This document shows, piece after piece, positions 35,149-44,771 of a stretch of DNA of 64,000 bases (positions are counted from its first letter, which is position 1; each line of letters starts with the position of its first letter). The notes beneath the pieces are model-generated. The model saw only the letters and a program-made list of their open reading frames with translations. It made no database searches and had not been told where the DNA came from. Location of the stretch: assembly GCA_050305635.1 (NCBI GenBank), contig JBNLFS010000057.1, positions 1 through 64,000 of the forward strand, written 5' to 3'. Both the position numbers and the translations under genes were made by a program. This DNA is from Thiodiazotropha sp050305635 (lineage in GTDB: Bacteria > Pseudomonadota > Gammaproteobacteria > Chromatiales > Chromatiaceae).

Positions 35149-37380
35149 TCAGAGCCTGTCGACCGCGATGATTCCAACCCCGGTATCACCCACTCTGCCA
35201 CGTAGATGAACCGTATAGACGCCTGGTTCCAAGTCCGCGAGTAGAGCGGCTTCCTTGTCATGTTCGGGCGCAATGTCCAGTTTTGCGATCTCTGAGACCT
35301 GCGCACTGCGCTTCCAGTCGTTGTTGCTGGCAATGACCTTATTACCTGAAAACAGTGTGATGTTGGGGTCCTCCAGTGCATTGTTCACGCCTTTATCACG
35401 CAATTGGGGACCCAAGCCGCGAATAAGCACCTTCACTGGTGTATCGCCTTCAATGACAAACCCTCCGATCGCAATCTCTTCACCCTCAGCGACGAGCGCA
35501 CGTCCGGAAATATTCACCTGGAGCGAGTTCGTGGGCATTTGATTGTCCGCATCCACACCGATGATACCCACACCTGTATCCCCCGATTTACCCTTGAGGT
35601 GAACGGTATAGACTCCGGGATCAAGACGTACCCGCAATGCGGACTCTTTGGGATGCTCCAATCCAATTCCCGCCGACTCGATCATATCTGCGCCCTTTGC
35701 GGTTTGCCAATCATCGTTATGGGCAATCAACGTATCCCCTGAGAAAAGATATAGCTGGGGATCTTCAAGCGGTGCGTTTACCCCTTTATTCGCAAGACTG
35801 GGGCCTATGCCCCGCAGAATCACCGTTTGAGGCGATTGACCCTGAATAATGAAGCCCCCAATGAGGACATTGGAAGCCTCCCCGACATATGAGCGTGTGG
35901 AAAAGTTTGTAATGGCGCCTGGACTGGATTCCAAATTCCAGAAAACACCCTGGCTATTGACGGTATCAATATCGCCATCACCATCCATATCCACTTTGTA
36001 ATCCTGGCCCTCTAATTCATCGAATGACGCCGCATCAAGCGCAAGTTCGATGGGGGCAGAAAATGTCATTCGGTAATATTGTTTAAACAGAAGTACCTGT
36101 TGTACCTCATGCGTATCGTCATCCGAAAACCGCAAAACCACATCAACCATCCCATCACTATCGACATCCATTAATTTCGCGGTATAACGCCAACTCAGCA
36201 CATCCCCCTCATAGATCGGCATTTGAATAAACGCATTATTTTCTTGCTTTAGCATCAGTGACAATCGATAGGTACGGTCACCCGTTGACTCAAAGGCCAG
36301 CATATCCTGATATCCATCGCCATTGACATCGGCAAATATGTCGCCACTCGTCAATACAGCATCTCCATCAGGAAGTATTGGAAAATTCGTTATTGTAACT
36401 GGGCTTGCATACTGAATGGGATAGTTGTTAATTCTCTCGTAATACTGCATCTCTCCAGGCGCCGAATTAACCAGTAGATCCAGGTCTCCGTCCGTGTCGA
36501 AATCCGTTATCCAATAGGCATTGCTATCCTTGACCGGAAACGCGCCAAACGGCTCTGAATAGACGGGCATACCGTCATTATTTGACTGCTCATAATATCT
36601 CACTGCCCTGACCCTTTTACCCATCATCATAAGATCAAGATCTCCATCCGAATCGAAATCATAAACCAATGGAAATTGGTACTCTGAGGGAAATGATTGG
36701 GAAAATTGCGAATTATAACTATTAACAAAACCCGCGGGCAGTGTTTGATAATATTGTTCAATAGCCTGTTCAACATGATCATGATCAGGAACGAAAAGTG
36801 GAACCTCTGGCGTTCCAGTATTCTCATAATATCGATGAATTTGATGTATCTTTCGATCGGACATAAACACATCGAGATCATCATCACCGTCAGCATCGAC
36901 GAACATCATTGGGTCAGGTATTCCGTTCGGCACATCCCCGTTAAAAATATCCTCAGTAATTCTCACGGGAGAACCGCTGATATCATATTCATCTACATAG
37001 TGAATCAGTGTATTCGTTCCATCATTATTAAGATCCACCAAATTATCGCCAAAACAGATCTCATCGGATTCAATCAACTGACTCGATACAACCAACTCAT
37101 CCCAGGGTATGGTTCTATCGAATAAGCGATCAATGGGTCCCGCGATAATATTTTGGCAAACCACATCAGGATCCTTAACTTCACTAAATACGATAAACTG
37201 CAAATATTTTTTATTCTCGACTGTCGTTATCGACGGCCCCACCGTGATGTTCTGAACAACCTCATCAGGAATCGCGAAGGCATGCGTGCCGGACCTCACG
37301 ATTGGGTTTGCGGCGTTTACTTCAAAGCTGACCATGCAAGTCATGAGACCCAGGGCTTGACAAATTTTTCCAATCCTCAT
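35149..37380 (-). CDS. Exported FG-GAP/VCBS-type repeat protein, paralogue 2
   Basis: A 743-residue protein with a signal peptide (MRIGKICQALGLMTCMVSFEVNA). The order of parts is the same as in its neighbour: the shared N-terminal block (HAFAIPDEVVQNITVGPSI), FG-GAP-type calcium motifs (DADGDDDLDVF, DFDSDGDLDLM, DFDTDGDLDLL, DMDGDGDIDTV) and the same two C-terminal repeats, ending GVGIIAVDRL. The C-terminal 230 residues are nearly identical to those of paralogue 1, whereas the middle is more diverged. This suggests duplication followed by change or conversion. The 146-bp spacer between the two genes shows no obvious terminator. Confidence 0.75.
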   Translation of the reverse strand: MRIGKICQALGLMTCMVSFEVNAANPIVRSGTHAFAIPDEVVQNITVGPSITTVENKKYLQFIVFSEVKDPDVVCQNIIAGPIDRLFDRTIPWDELVVSSQLIESDEICFGDNLVDLNNDGTNTLIHYVDEYDISGSPVRITEDIFNGDVPNGIPDPMMFVDADGDDDLDVFMSDRKIHQIHRYYENTGTPEVPLFVPDHDHVEQAIEQYYQTLPAGFVNSYNSQFSQSFPSEYQFPLVYDFDSDGDLDLMMMGKRVRAVRYYEQSNNDGMPVYSEPFGAFPVKDSNAYWITDFDTDGDLDLLVNSAPGEMQYYERINNYPIQYASPVTITNFPILPDGDAVLTSGDIFADVNGDGYQDMLAFESTGDRTYRLSLMLKQENNAFIQMPIYEGDVLSWRYTAKLMDVDSDGMVDVVLRFSDDDTHEVQQVLLFKQYYRMTFSAPIELALDAASFDELEGQDYKVDMDGDGDIDTVNSQGVFWNLESSPGAITNFSTRSYVGEASNVLIGGFIIQGQSPQTVILRGIGPSLANKGVNAPLEDPQLYLFSGDTLIAHNDDWQTAKGADMIESAGIGLEHPKESALRVRLDPGVYTVHLKGKSGDTGVGIIGVDADNQMPTNSLQVNISGRALVAEGEEIAIGGFVIEGDTPVKVLIRGLGPQLRDKGVNNALEDPNITLFSGNKVIASNNDWKRSAQVSEIAKLDIAPEHDKEAALLADLEPGVYTVHLRGRVGDTGVGIIAVDRL

Positions 37381-37426
37381 CGAGAGATCCTTACGCTTGG
37401 GTCAATATCGTTAAAATCGCACCGCA

Positions 37427-38365
37427 TTACACACTCAGCAATTTCTCGGAACGGTACAACGTAGCTTCACTCAATATTGGATGGAAGCGTTTGCGTACAA
37501 ACCGGAGCATCTGGTCATTCTCGATCTTGACTTGAAATATGACGTTTTCAATCCGTGCAGCCGAGAGTCTTATAAAACCTTCGCCCAATAGCAGAATTGT
37601 CGCTCCGGATGCGCGATACTCCGGTTCAACAAATAGCGAGGAGTATTCAATCAAATCGGACCGGATACGGACCGCCATCAGCCAACCGATCACCTTATCC
37701 CCCTTGCACAGACCTAAACTGAGTTTTTTATCAACTTCTTTGTCGCTGCTTTGAGGCACAAGTTCTCTTCGAAACGGCTCGTCATGGCGACAGCGTTTGA
37801 GCAATTCCGTGTACTGTTGATTTGAAATCGATGCCCAGGGAATCGCTTTAAGGCCGTATGGCTTGCGTCGATACTGGTCCCATTCCAGATCCCGCAGAGT
37901 ATTTATCGCAACCTTGAAACGGTGCACCAGTGGTTGCTGTACGCTCCACCCATGCTTCTTCAGGATATGCGAGGCCACCGGATAGGATGCATTTTCGTCT
38001 CTCAGCTCAAGGGTGATTTTTTTGATGCCTTGACTTCGGAACCATCCATCCAGTCCCGTTAGCAGCTGTTGACCCAGACCATGTCCGGCGTATCCCGGCA
38101 AGACATACCAGGAAACTATTTTAGCTAAGCCGTGATGACGACTTAAAAATGCAACAATGAGGCCCTGGCAGGTCGCGTCTTGCTGCGCAACTGCCGTAAA
38201 CCACTCCACATTCAGGCCCCGCTTGTTTAGATAGACGCTCGCACCCGGCAGCACCATCTTTGGAAACCGCTGGACAATATCGGGCAGGCTGGGTTGTTGG
38301 GTGATCTGAATTGATTCCTTATGAGCGTCCATGGTTTTCGTATTGGGCCATTCGTCCCTGGTCAT
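37427..38365 (-). CDS. GNAT-family acetyltransferase, probably two tandem GNAT folds
   Basis: A protein of about 312 residues. The first fold has LIVAFLSRHHGLAKIVSWYVLPGYAGHGLGQQLLTGLDGWFRSQGIKKITLELR with the acetyl-CoA loop GYAGHGLG. The second half (about 195-310) has VIGWLMAVRIRSDLIEYSSLFVEPEYRASGATILLLGEGF and a weaker loop. No substrate is indicated. Start choice is unsure: ATG at 38365 or 38332, or GTG at 38386; none has a clear ribosome site. It lies upstream of the FG-GAP genes on the same strand with a 46-bp gap. Confidence 0.7.
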   Translation of the reverse strand: MTRDEWPNTKTMDAHKESIQITQQPSLPDIVQRFPKMVLPGASVYLNKRGLNVEWFTAVAQQDATCQGLIVAFLSRHHGLAKIVSWYVLPGYAGHGLGQQLLTGLDGWFRSQGIKKITLELRDENASYPVASHILKKHGWSVQQPLVHRFKVAINTLRDLEWDQYRRKPYGLKAIPWASISNQQYTELLKRCRHDEPFRRELVPQSSDKEVDKKLSLGLCKGDKVIGWLMAVRIRSDLIEYSSLFVEPEYRASGATILLLGEGFIRLSAARIENVIFQVKIENDQMLRFVRKRFHPILSEATLYRSEKLLSV

Positions 38366-38502
38366 TCCGTAGCCTGAATGAAGCACAGCGGAGTTCGAGG
38401 TCGATCGTTTCGCGATTGCTCACCCGAATTCCGCCGCGCCGCAACCAGATTAATGATAACAGACAGTGGAATCTATCCCTCGGCCTGAGTCTTCCTCATC
38501 CT

Positions 38503-39780
38503 TCATACTTGTGCTGCATTCAACGCCTGAGCAATATCGGCAATGATGTCATCCACATGCTCGATACCGATTGACAATCGCACCATGTCGGCGCTGACTC
38601 CGGCGGTCGCCAACTCCTGCTCATTCAACTGACGATGGGTGGTGGTGGCCGGATGACAGGCCAGTGATTTGGCGTCGCCGATGTTGACCAGACGCAGGAT
38701 CATCTGCAGGGCATCGATGAACCGGGCACCGGCTTCCGCACCGCCGTCGATACCAAAGCTGAGAATACCGGAGGCCTGTCCCTTGGTGATTTTCTGGCAG
38801 CGATCGAAATGGGGGCTCTCGGGCAAGCCCGCATAGTTGACCCACTTTACCTGGGGATGCTGCTTCAGGTATTCGGCCACCTTGAGGCTGTTCTCGCAGT
38901 GCCGTTCCATACGCAACCCCAGGGTCTCGAGGCCCTGCATGATCAGGAAGGCGCTGTGGGGCGAGAGGGCCGAACCGGTGTTGCGCAGGGGCACCACCCG
39001 GCAGCGTGCGATGTAGGCCGCCGGTCCCAATGCTTCGGTGTAAACCACCCCGTGGTAGGAGGGATCCGGTTCGTTGAGCATGGAAAACCGTTCCTTGTTG
39101 GCCACCCAGTCGAATTTTCCCGAGTCGATGATGATGCCGCCGATGGTGGTGCCGTGACCGCCGATGTACTTGGTCAGGGAGTGGACGATGATGTCCGCCC
39201 CGTGCTCGAAGGCCCGGCACAGGTAGGGGGTGGCCACGGTGTTGTCGACGATCAGGGGCACCCCGTGCCGGTGGGCGATCTCCGCCAGCTTCTCCAGATC
39301 CACCACGTTGCCTGCCGGATTGCCGATGGATTCGCAGAATACGGCCCGGGTCCTGGCGTCGATCAGACTCTCGAGCTTCTCGTAGTCGTCGAATGAGGCC
39401 ATGCGCACATCGATGCCCTGGCGCGGAAAGGTGTGGGCAAACAGGTTGTAGGTACCGCCGTAGAGCTGACTGGTACTGACGATGTTGTCCCCGCTCATGG
39501 TGATGCACTGAATCGCATAGGTGATCGCCGACATGCCGGAGGCCACCGCCAGGGCGCCGATACCCCCCTCCATCTCCGCAAGGCGCTGCTCCAGCACCGC
39601 GGTGGTGGGATTCATAATGCGAGTGTAGATGTTGCCCGCCACCTTCAGATCGAACAGGTCCGCGCCATGCTGGGTGTCATCGAAGGTGTAGGAGGTGGTC
39701 TGGTAGATGGGGACCGCGGCCGCCTTGGTGGTGGGTTCGGATTGGTAGCCCGCATGCAGGGCCAGGGACTCAAGTTTCAT
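38503..39780 (-). CDS. metY: O-acetylhomoserine sulfhydrylase/aminocarboxypropyltransferase
   Basis: A 425-residue PLP enzyme of the Cys/Met metabolism family that makes homocysteine from O-acetylhomoserine and sulfide. Motifs: LALHAGYQSEPTTKAAAVPIYQTTSY, YTRIMNPTTAVLEQRLAEMEGG, CESIGNPAGNVVDLEKLA, VDNTVATPYLC and the PLP lysine in VHSLTKYIGGHGTTIGG. The C-terminus reads SLACHPATTTHRQLNEQE. The length is that of the long MetY type rather than MetB/MetC. GAGGAAAA precedes the ATG. A 121-bp inverted-repeat element lies 18 bp upstream of the start. Confidence 0.9.
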   Translation of the reverse strand: MKLESLALHAGYQSEPTTKAAAVPIYQTTSYTFDDTQHGADLFDLKVAGNIYTRIMNPTTAVLEQRLAEMEGGIGALAVASGMSAITYAIQCITMSGDNIVSTSQLYGGTYNLFAHTFPRQGIDVRMASFDDYEKLESLIDARTRAVFCESIGNPAGNVVDLEKLAEIAHRHGVPLIVDNTVATPYLCRAFEHGADIIVHSLTKYIGGHGTTIGGIIIDSGKFDWVANKERFSMLNEPDPSYHGVVYTEALGPAAYIARCRVVPLRNTGSALSPHSAFLIMQGLETLGLRMERHCENSLKVAEYLKQHPQVKWVNYAGLPESPHFDRCQKITKGQASGILSFGIDGGAEAGARFIDALQMILRLVNIGDAKSLACHPATTTHRQLNEQELATAGVSADMVRLSIGIEHVDDIIADIAQALNAAQV

Positions 39781-39798
39781 GTTTTCCTCGCATCTTAC

Positions 39799-39919
39799 GT
39801 GTCGTGTCTCATACTAATACGCATTTATAGAGGCCCGCACGGATCCCAAGGCAAGGCGTGACGCGCAGGCAATGGCTTGGTGTCACGCTATAATCGCGTA
39901 TTAGTACGAGACACGACAC
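39799..39919. mobile_element. 121-bp inverted-repeat element upstream of metY
   Basis: The ends gtgtcgtgtctcatactaat with acgc (39799-39822) and gcgtattagtacgagacacg with acac (39896-39919) are 24-bp inverted repeats with one mismatch. The 73-bp middle is non-coding. It has the form of a small non-autonomous element. On the + strand it contains gctataatcgc and on the - strand ctataaatgcg, so it could also bring promoter parts. From 39920 to the rsxA start at 40212 nothing further was recognised. Confidence 0.6.
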
Positions 39920-40211
39920 TAGTTGTGGTTGTTATGTCCGGGTACCATAAACGCCATTTAGCCGCCCATCAAGACACTGGATGACCGACCATTCCGATCC
40001 ACGGGACACCCCCCCGACTCCCGGGACCGTCAAAGCCTAGCCGGCGCCGTCTGATTGATTGGCGTTTCCCACCGTTTGCGCCTTATCAATGCGTGTTTGC
40101 GGAAAATGCCCCATATTGAACCCCGCTCGTGAAATCACCTCTTACTCACGAGTTGTATCCACGCAAATGGCCGCTTATCCTTAATGCCATTGATTGAACT
40201 TCGGTCTATCC

Positions 40212-40793
40212 ATGCAAGAGTACGCCCTCATACTGATCAGCACCGTGCTGGTTAACAATTTCGTATTGGTCAAGTTTCTTGGCCTGTGCCCGTTTATGGG
40301 CGTCTCACGCAAGCTGGAAACCGCGACCGGAATGGGTCTTGCAACCACCTTCGTCCTGACCCTCTCAGCCATCTGCTCCTATCTGATCAACGCGTATGTC
40401 CTGGTGCCCCTGGGCCTGGAATACCTGCGCACCATCGCCTTCATTCTGGTGATCGCCGTGGTGGTCCAGTTCACCGAAATGGTGATGCACAAGACCAGCC
40501 CGATGCTCTACCAGGTGCTGGGCATCTTTCTGCCCCTGATCACCACCAACTGCGCGGTGCTCGGGGTGGCCCTGTTGAACACCCAGGAGCAGCACGGCTT
40601 CATCGAATCTGGCCTGTACGGCTTCGGCGCCGCGGCCGGATTCTCTTTGGTGCTGATCCTGTTTGCCGGGATTCGCGAACGGGTCGCGGTGGCGGATGTG
40701 CCCGAACCCCTGCAGGGCAACGCCATTGCTCTGATTACCGCCGGCTTGATGTCCCTGGCGTTCATGGGCTTTGCCGGCCTGGTCTCGGCATGA
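40212..40793 (+). CDS. rsxA: Electron transport complex subunit RsxA/RnfA
   Basis: A 193-residue protein with six membrane helices and the family opening MQEYALILISTVLVNNFVLVKFLGLCPFMGVS. It continues ETATGMGLATTFVLT and TTNCAVLGVALLN. RsxA and RsxE form the inner pair of half-spanning helices and bind an iron-sulfur centre between them. It is the first gene of rsxABCDGE. The ATG at 40212 is chosen over an upstream one at 40194 because it matches the family start. Confidence 0.95.
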   Translation: MQEYALILISTVLVNNFVLVKFLGLCPFMGVSRKLETATGMGLATTFVLTLSAICSYLINAYVLVPLGLEYLRTIAFILVIAVVVQFTEMVMHKTSPMLYQVLGIFLPLITTNCAVLGVALLNTQEQHGFIESGLYGFGAAAGFSLVLILFAGIRERVAVADVPEPLQGNAIALITAGLMSLAFMGFAGLVSA

Positions 40794-40803
40794 AGGCCCC
40801 CGC

Positions 40804-41367
40804 ATGCTGACCGCGATACTCACCATCACCCTGCTTGCGGCCCTGTTTGGCCTGCTGCTCGGCTATGCCAACATCCGTTTTCATGTCGAGGGAGATCCGA
40901 TCACCGACCAGATCGAGAAGATCCTGCCCCAGACCCAGTGCGGCCAGTGCGGATTTGCCGGCTGCCGCCCCTACGCCGAGGCGATCGCCGGTGGCGAGGC
41001 GGAGATCAACCTGTGTCCCCCCGGCGGCGAATCGACCATGATCGCCCTGGCCGACCTGCTGGGCCGCGACCCGGTCCCGGTCGGCGGGGAAGGCAGCGTG
41101 GAAAAACCCAAGGCCATCGCTTTAATCCGGGAGAATGAGTGCATTGGCTGCACCCTGTGCCTGCAGGCCTGCCCCGTGGATGCGATCATCGGTGCGGCGA
41201 AGCAGCTGCATGTGGTCATCGCCAGCGAGTGCACCGGTTGTGAACGCTGCCTGCCCCCCTGCCCAGTGAACTGTATCGAGATGCAACCGATCAGACAGCA
41301 TGCAAGCAACTGGCGCTGGCCCTTCCCCCAGACCGGTACGGAAGAGATCGCGAGCGGGGCGCACTGA
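40804..41367 (+). CDS. rsxB: Electron transport complex subunit RsxB/RnfB (ferredoxin)
   Basis: A 187-residue protein with one N-terminal membrane helix (ILTITLLAALFGLLLGYANI). A four-Cys cluster site follows (TQCGQCGFAGCRPYAEAI with a later CPPGG), then two [4Fe-4S] ferredoxin motifs (CIGCTLCLQACPVD and CTGCERCLPPCPVN). It passes electrons between the soluble and membrane parts of the Rnf complex. The start lies 11 bases after rsxA. Confidence 0.95.
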   Translation: MLTAILTITLLAALFGLLLGYANIRFHVEGDPITDQIEKILPQTQCGQCGFAGCRPYAEAIAGGEAEINLCPPGGESTMIALADLLGRDPVPVGGEGSVEKPKAIALIRENECIGCTLCLQACPVDAIIGAAKQLHVVIASECTGCERCLPPCPVNCIEMQPIRQHASNWRWPFPQTGTEEIASGAH

Positions 41368-41372
41368 TATCT

Positions 41373-43076
41373 ATGTACGTCGAATCCAAGAAGGGCAAGA
41401 CCCGGGAACTGTGGCGCTTTCACGGCGGCTTGCATGTGCCCGATCACAAGGAAATGTCACTGCACAGCCCTCTGCTGAGCGTCCCCCTGCCAAAGCGCCT
41501 GGTGCTGCCGCTGCAGCAACACATCGGCGCCCCGGCCCAGGCCCTGGTGAAGGTGGGGGAGCGGGTGCTCAAGGGACAGATGATCGCCGACTCCCCGGCC
41601 CCGGTGACCGCCCCCCTGCACGCCCCCACCTCGGGCCAGGTGGTGGAAATCGCGGAACACCCCATCCCGCACCCCTCCGGACTCGCCGATCTGTGTATCG
41701 TGATCGAACCCGACGGTCAGGATGAATGGACCACGCTCCCGGAACCGATTCCTGATTTTCACGCCGCCGCCCCGGACACACTGAGACGGCGCATCCGCGA
41801 GGCGGGGATCGTCGGCATGGGGGGCGCCACCTTCCCTTCCGCGGTCAAGCTCAACCCGGGGAAGCCGATCAAGACCCTGATCATCAACGGCGCGGAATGC
41901 GAACCCTACATCACCTGCGACGACCGCCTGATGCAGGACTTCACCGAAAAGGTGATGAACGGGGTGCGCATCCTGCAACACATGCTGCAGAGCGAAGAGT
42001 GCCTGATCGCCATCGAGGACAACAAACCCCAGGCGATCCATGCCATGTTTCAGGCCCTGCGCGATGACGAGAACATCGAGGTGGTGCGCATCCCCACCCT
42101 CTACCCCAGCGGTGGCGAGAAGCAGCTCATCCATATCCTCACCGGACGCGAGGTCCCCACTTCGGGTCTGCCCGCGCAGATCGGGGTGATCTGCCACAAC
42201 GTGGCCACCGCCGCGGCGATTGCGGATGCGGTACTGGAAGGCCGCCCCTTGATCTCCCGGCTGGTGACCCTCACCGGTGAGGGCATGCAGCAACCGGGTA
42301 ACTACCAGGTACCGATCGGCATCCTCGCCCATGATCTGATCGAGCAGGCCGGCGGCTACCGCAACCAGCCCCGGAAACTGATCATGGGCGGACCGATGAT
42401 GGGCTTCGACCTGACCACGGACGAGGTGCCCATCACCAAGGGCGCCAACTGTCTGCTGTGCCCGAGCGAAGCGGAGATGCCGGAGCCGGAACCGGCCCGC
42501 GCCTGTATCCGCTGCGGTCGCTGTGCCGATGTCTGTCCGGCGCGCCTGCTACCTCAACAGATGTATTGGTACAGTCGCGCCAAGGACCTGGAAAAGGCCC
42601 AGGACTACAACCTGTTCGACTGTATCGAATGCGGCTGCTGTTCCCATGTCTGCCCCTCGCACATCCCGCTGGTGCAGTATTTCCGCTATGCCAAGACCGA
42701 AAGCTGGGCCGCGGAGCAGGAGCGCCGGGAGTCCGAGCGGGCCAAGCGACGGCATGAGTTCCGGGTCGCCCGGCTGGAACGACTCGAAGCGGAGCGCAAG
42801 GCGAAACTGCGGCAGAAGAAAGAGGCGCTGGATAAACCGGCGGCCAAGAAAAAGCCGGCGCCCGCCGGGACCGGTACAGAAAACGACAAGGACGCCAAAC
42901 AGGCCGCCATCGAGGCCGCCATGAAACGGGCCGCGGAAAAGAAGGCCCAACAGGCCCAGCAACCCAGGAACACGGATAACCTGACCCCCGACCAGCAACG
43001 TCAGATCGAAGCGGTCGATCAACGCCGCAAGGCGGCTGAGTCGAAATCCCAGGATCAACCGGAGCAACCCTCCTGA
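41373..43076 (+). CDS. rsxC: Electron transport complex subunit RsxC/RnfC
   Basis: A 567-residue NADH-side subunit. An N-terminal barrel-like part holds LPKRLVLPLQQHIGAPAQ. The FMN/NADH-binding domain shows GIVGMGGATFPSAVKL and NGAECEPYITCDDRLM. There are two [4Fe-4S] motifs (CIRCGRCADVCPARL near 375 and CIECGCCSHVCPSHIPL near 415). The last ~140 residues are a Lys/Ala/Glu-rich coiled tail, shorter than the long E. coli form. It starts five bases after rsxB, and its stop overlaps the rsxD start. Confidence 0.95.
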   Translation: MYVESKKGKTRELWRFHGGLHVPDHKEMSLHSPLLSVPLPKRLVLPLQQHIGAPAQALVKVGERVLKGQMIADSPAPVTAPLHAPTSGQVVEIAEHPIPHPSGLADLCIVIEPDGQDEWTTLPEPIPDFHAAAPDTLRRRIREAGIVGMGGATFPSAVKLNPGKPIKTLIINGAECEPYITCDDRLMQDFTEKVMNGVRILQHMLQSEECLIAIEDNKPQAIHAMFQALRDDENIEVVRIPTLYPSGGEKQLIHILTGREVPTSGLPAQIGVICHNVATAAAIADAVLEGRPLISRLVTLTGEGMQQPGNYQVPIGILAHDLIEQAGGYRNQPRKLIMGGPMMGFDLTTDEVPITKGANCLLCPSEAEMPEPEPARACIRCGRCADVCPARLLPQQMYWYSRAKDLEKAQDYNLFDCIECGCCSHVCPSHIPLVQYFRYAKTESWAAEQERRESERAKRRHEFRVARLERLEAERKAKLRQKKEALDKPAAKKKPAPAGTGTENDKDAKQAAIEAAMKRAAEKKAQQAQQPRNTDNLTPDQQRQIEAVDQRRKAAESKSQDQPEQPS

Positions 43077-44119
43077 TGGAATTTCATACCCACAGCTCAC
43101 CCCATACCCAGCGGCCCAACCGGGTCGACCGGGTGATGTTGCAGGTGGTGCTCGCCCTGCTGCCCGGCACCGCGGCGCTGATCTTCTATTTCGGTTGGGG
43201 CGTATTGCTGAACGTACTGCTCGCGGTGGGCTCCGCCCTGGCCTTTGAGGCCCTGGTGATCCGCCTGCGCAAACGTCCGGTGAAACCGGTTCTGATGGAT
43301 CTCAGCGCGGTGGTGACCGCGCTGCTGTTCGCGGTGGCGATCCCCCCGCTGATGCCCTGGTGGCTGGTGGTCCTGGGCATGGCTTTCGCCATCATCATGG
43401 TCAAGCAGATGTACGGTGGCCTGGGTTACAACCCGTTCAACCCGGCCATGGCAGCCTATGTGCTGCTGCTGATCTCTTATCCGGTGGCCATGACCAGCTG
43501 GGCGCCTCCCGGTATGCTGGCCGAACACAGTCTGAGTCTGAGCCAGGTGCTGGCCTACAAATTCGCCGGGGCGCTGCCCACCGGCCTGAGTCTCGATGCA
43601 ATCACCATGGCGACGCCCCTCGACGTGATGGGTACCAAGCTGGATCAGAACATCATGATCAGCGAGATCCGCCAGAGTCCGCTATGGGGGGATTTCGGCG
43701 GATTGGGCTGGGAGTGGGTCGGCAACTGGTTCCTCATGGGTGGCATCTGGATGGTCTACAAACGCACCATCACCTGGCAGATCCCGCTGGCGTTCCTCGC
43801 CGGACTGGTCGGCATGGCGGCCCTGTTCTGGCTGTTCGACTCGGAGCGCTACCCCTTTCCCCTGTTCCATGTGTTCAGCGGCGGAGCCATCCTGGGGGCG
43901 TTTTTCATTGCGACCGATCCGGTCACCGCCTGCACCACCCGGGCCGGACAGCTGATCTATGGCGTCGCGATCGGGGTTCTGGTCTATATCATCCGTACCT
44001 GGGGCGGCTATCCGGACGCAGTGGCCTTTGCGGTACTGCTGATGAACATGGCGGCACCCACCATCGACTATTACACCCGCCCCCGCACCTATGGGCATGG
44101 AGCGATCAAAAATGAATAG
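43076..44119 (+). CDS. rsxD: Electron transport complex subunit RsxD/RnfD
   Basis: A 347-residue membrane protein with about ten helices. The opening HTHSSPHTQRPNRVDRVMLQVVLALLPG is typical. The covalent-FMN region reads SGGAILGAFFIATDPVTACTT, with a Thr as the expected flavin attachment. GGLGYNPFNPAMAAYVLLLISYP is also characteristic. It overlaps rsxC by one base and rsxG by eight. Confidence 0.95.
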   Translation: MEFHTHSSPHTQRPNRVDRVMLQVVLALLPGTAALIFYFGWGVLLNVLLAVGSALAFEALVIRLRKRPVKPVLMDLSAVVTALLFAVAIPPLMPWWLVVLGMAFAIIMVKQMYGGLGYNPFNPAMAAYVLLLISYPVAMTSWAPPGMLAEHSLSLSQVLAYKFAGALPTGLSLDAITMATPLDVMGTKLDQNIMISEIRQSPLWGDFGGLGWEWVGNWFLMGGIWMVYKRTITWQIPLAFLAGLVGMAALFWLFDSERYPFPLFHVFSGGAILGAFFIATDPVTACTTRAGQLIYGVAIGVLVYIIRTWGGYPDAVAFAVLLMNMAAPTIDYYTRPRTYGHGAIKNE

Positions 44120-44771
44120 TCGCCGCGCCATCCTGATGGCTTCCGTGATTCTCGGGGCGTTCGCCATCGCCGGCACGGCCCTGGTCGCCTTCACCCACAT
44201 GGCCACCGCGGCCCGCATCGAGCACAACGAGCGGGAGGCCCTGCTGGAGTCGCTGCACGCCCTGGTCCCGGAGGCCAGTGTGGACAACGACATGGTCTCC
44301 GATGTCATCGAAATCAGTGACCCGGACTTCCTCGGCAGCCCGCAGACCACCGTCTATCGGGGACGCAAGATGCAACAGCCGGTTGCGGCGGTACTCACCA
44401 CCACGGTGCCCAACGGCTACAGCGGGCCGATCAAGCTGCTGGTGGCGGTGGGCTATGACGGCACCCTGGGCGGAGTGCGGGTGATCAGCCACAAGGAGAC
44501 TCCGGGACTCGGAGACAAGATCGAGGAGCGCCGCTCGAACTGGATCCATAGCTTCACCGGCAAATCCCTGGACAACCCGCCGTTGGAGAAATGGGCGGTG
44601 AAGCGCGACGGCGGCGTATTCGATCAGTTCACCGGCGCCACCATCACCCCCCGGTCGGTGGTCGAGGCGGTGAAAAAGACCCTGCTCTATGTGCGTGACC
44701 ACCAGGATGCCCTCTACGACCGGCAAAACCCCACCACCGCAGAAAAACCCGAGGGAGGCGCCCATGGCTGA
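44112..44771 (+). CDS. rsxG: Electron transport complex subunit RsxG/RnfG
   Basis: A 219-residue subunit with one N-terminal membrane helix (AILMASVILGAFAIAGTALVAF) and a periplasmic domain. The FMN is expected on the Thr of DQFTGATITPRSVVEAV near residue 175. GYDGTLGGVRVISHKETPGLGDKIE is also typical. The ATG at 44112 lies inside the end of rsxD and the stop lies inside the start of rsxE, a tightly packed operon. Confidence 0.95.
   Translation: MNSRRAILMASVILGAFAIAGTALVAFTHMATAARIEHNEREALLESLHALVPEASVDNDMVSDVIEISDPDFLGSPQTTVYRGRKMQQPVAAVLTTTVPNGYSGPIKLLVAVGYDGTLGGVRVISHKETPGLGDKIEERRSNWIHSFTGKSLDNPPLEKWAVKRDGGVFDQFTGATITPRSVVEAVKKTLLYVRDHQDALYDRQNPTTAEKPEGGAHG

Noticed and set aside
35094..35381. 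95-codon minus strand frame at the end of FG-GAP paralogue 2
   Set aside because: It overlaps the 3' end of the longer gene in another frame and is not family-like.
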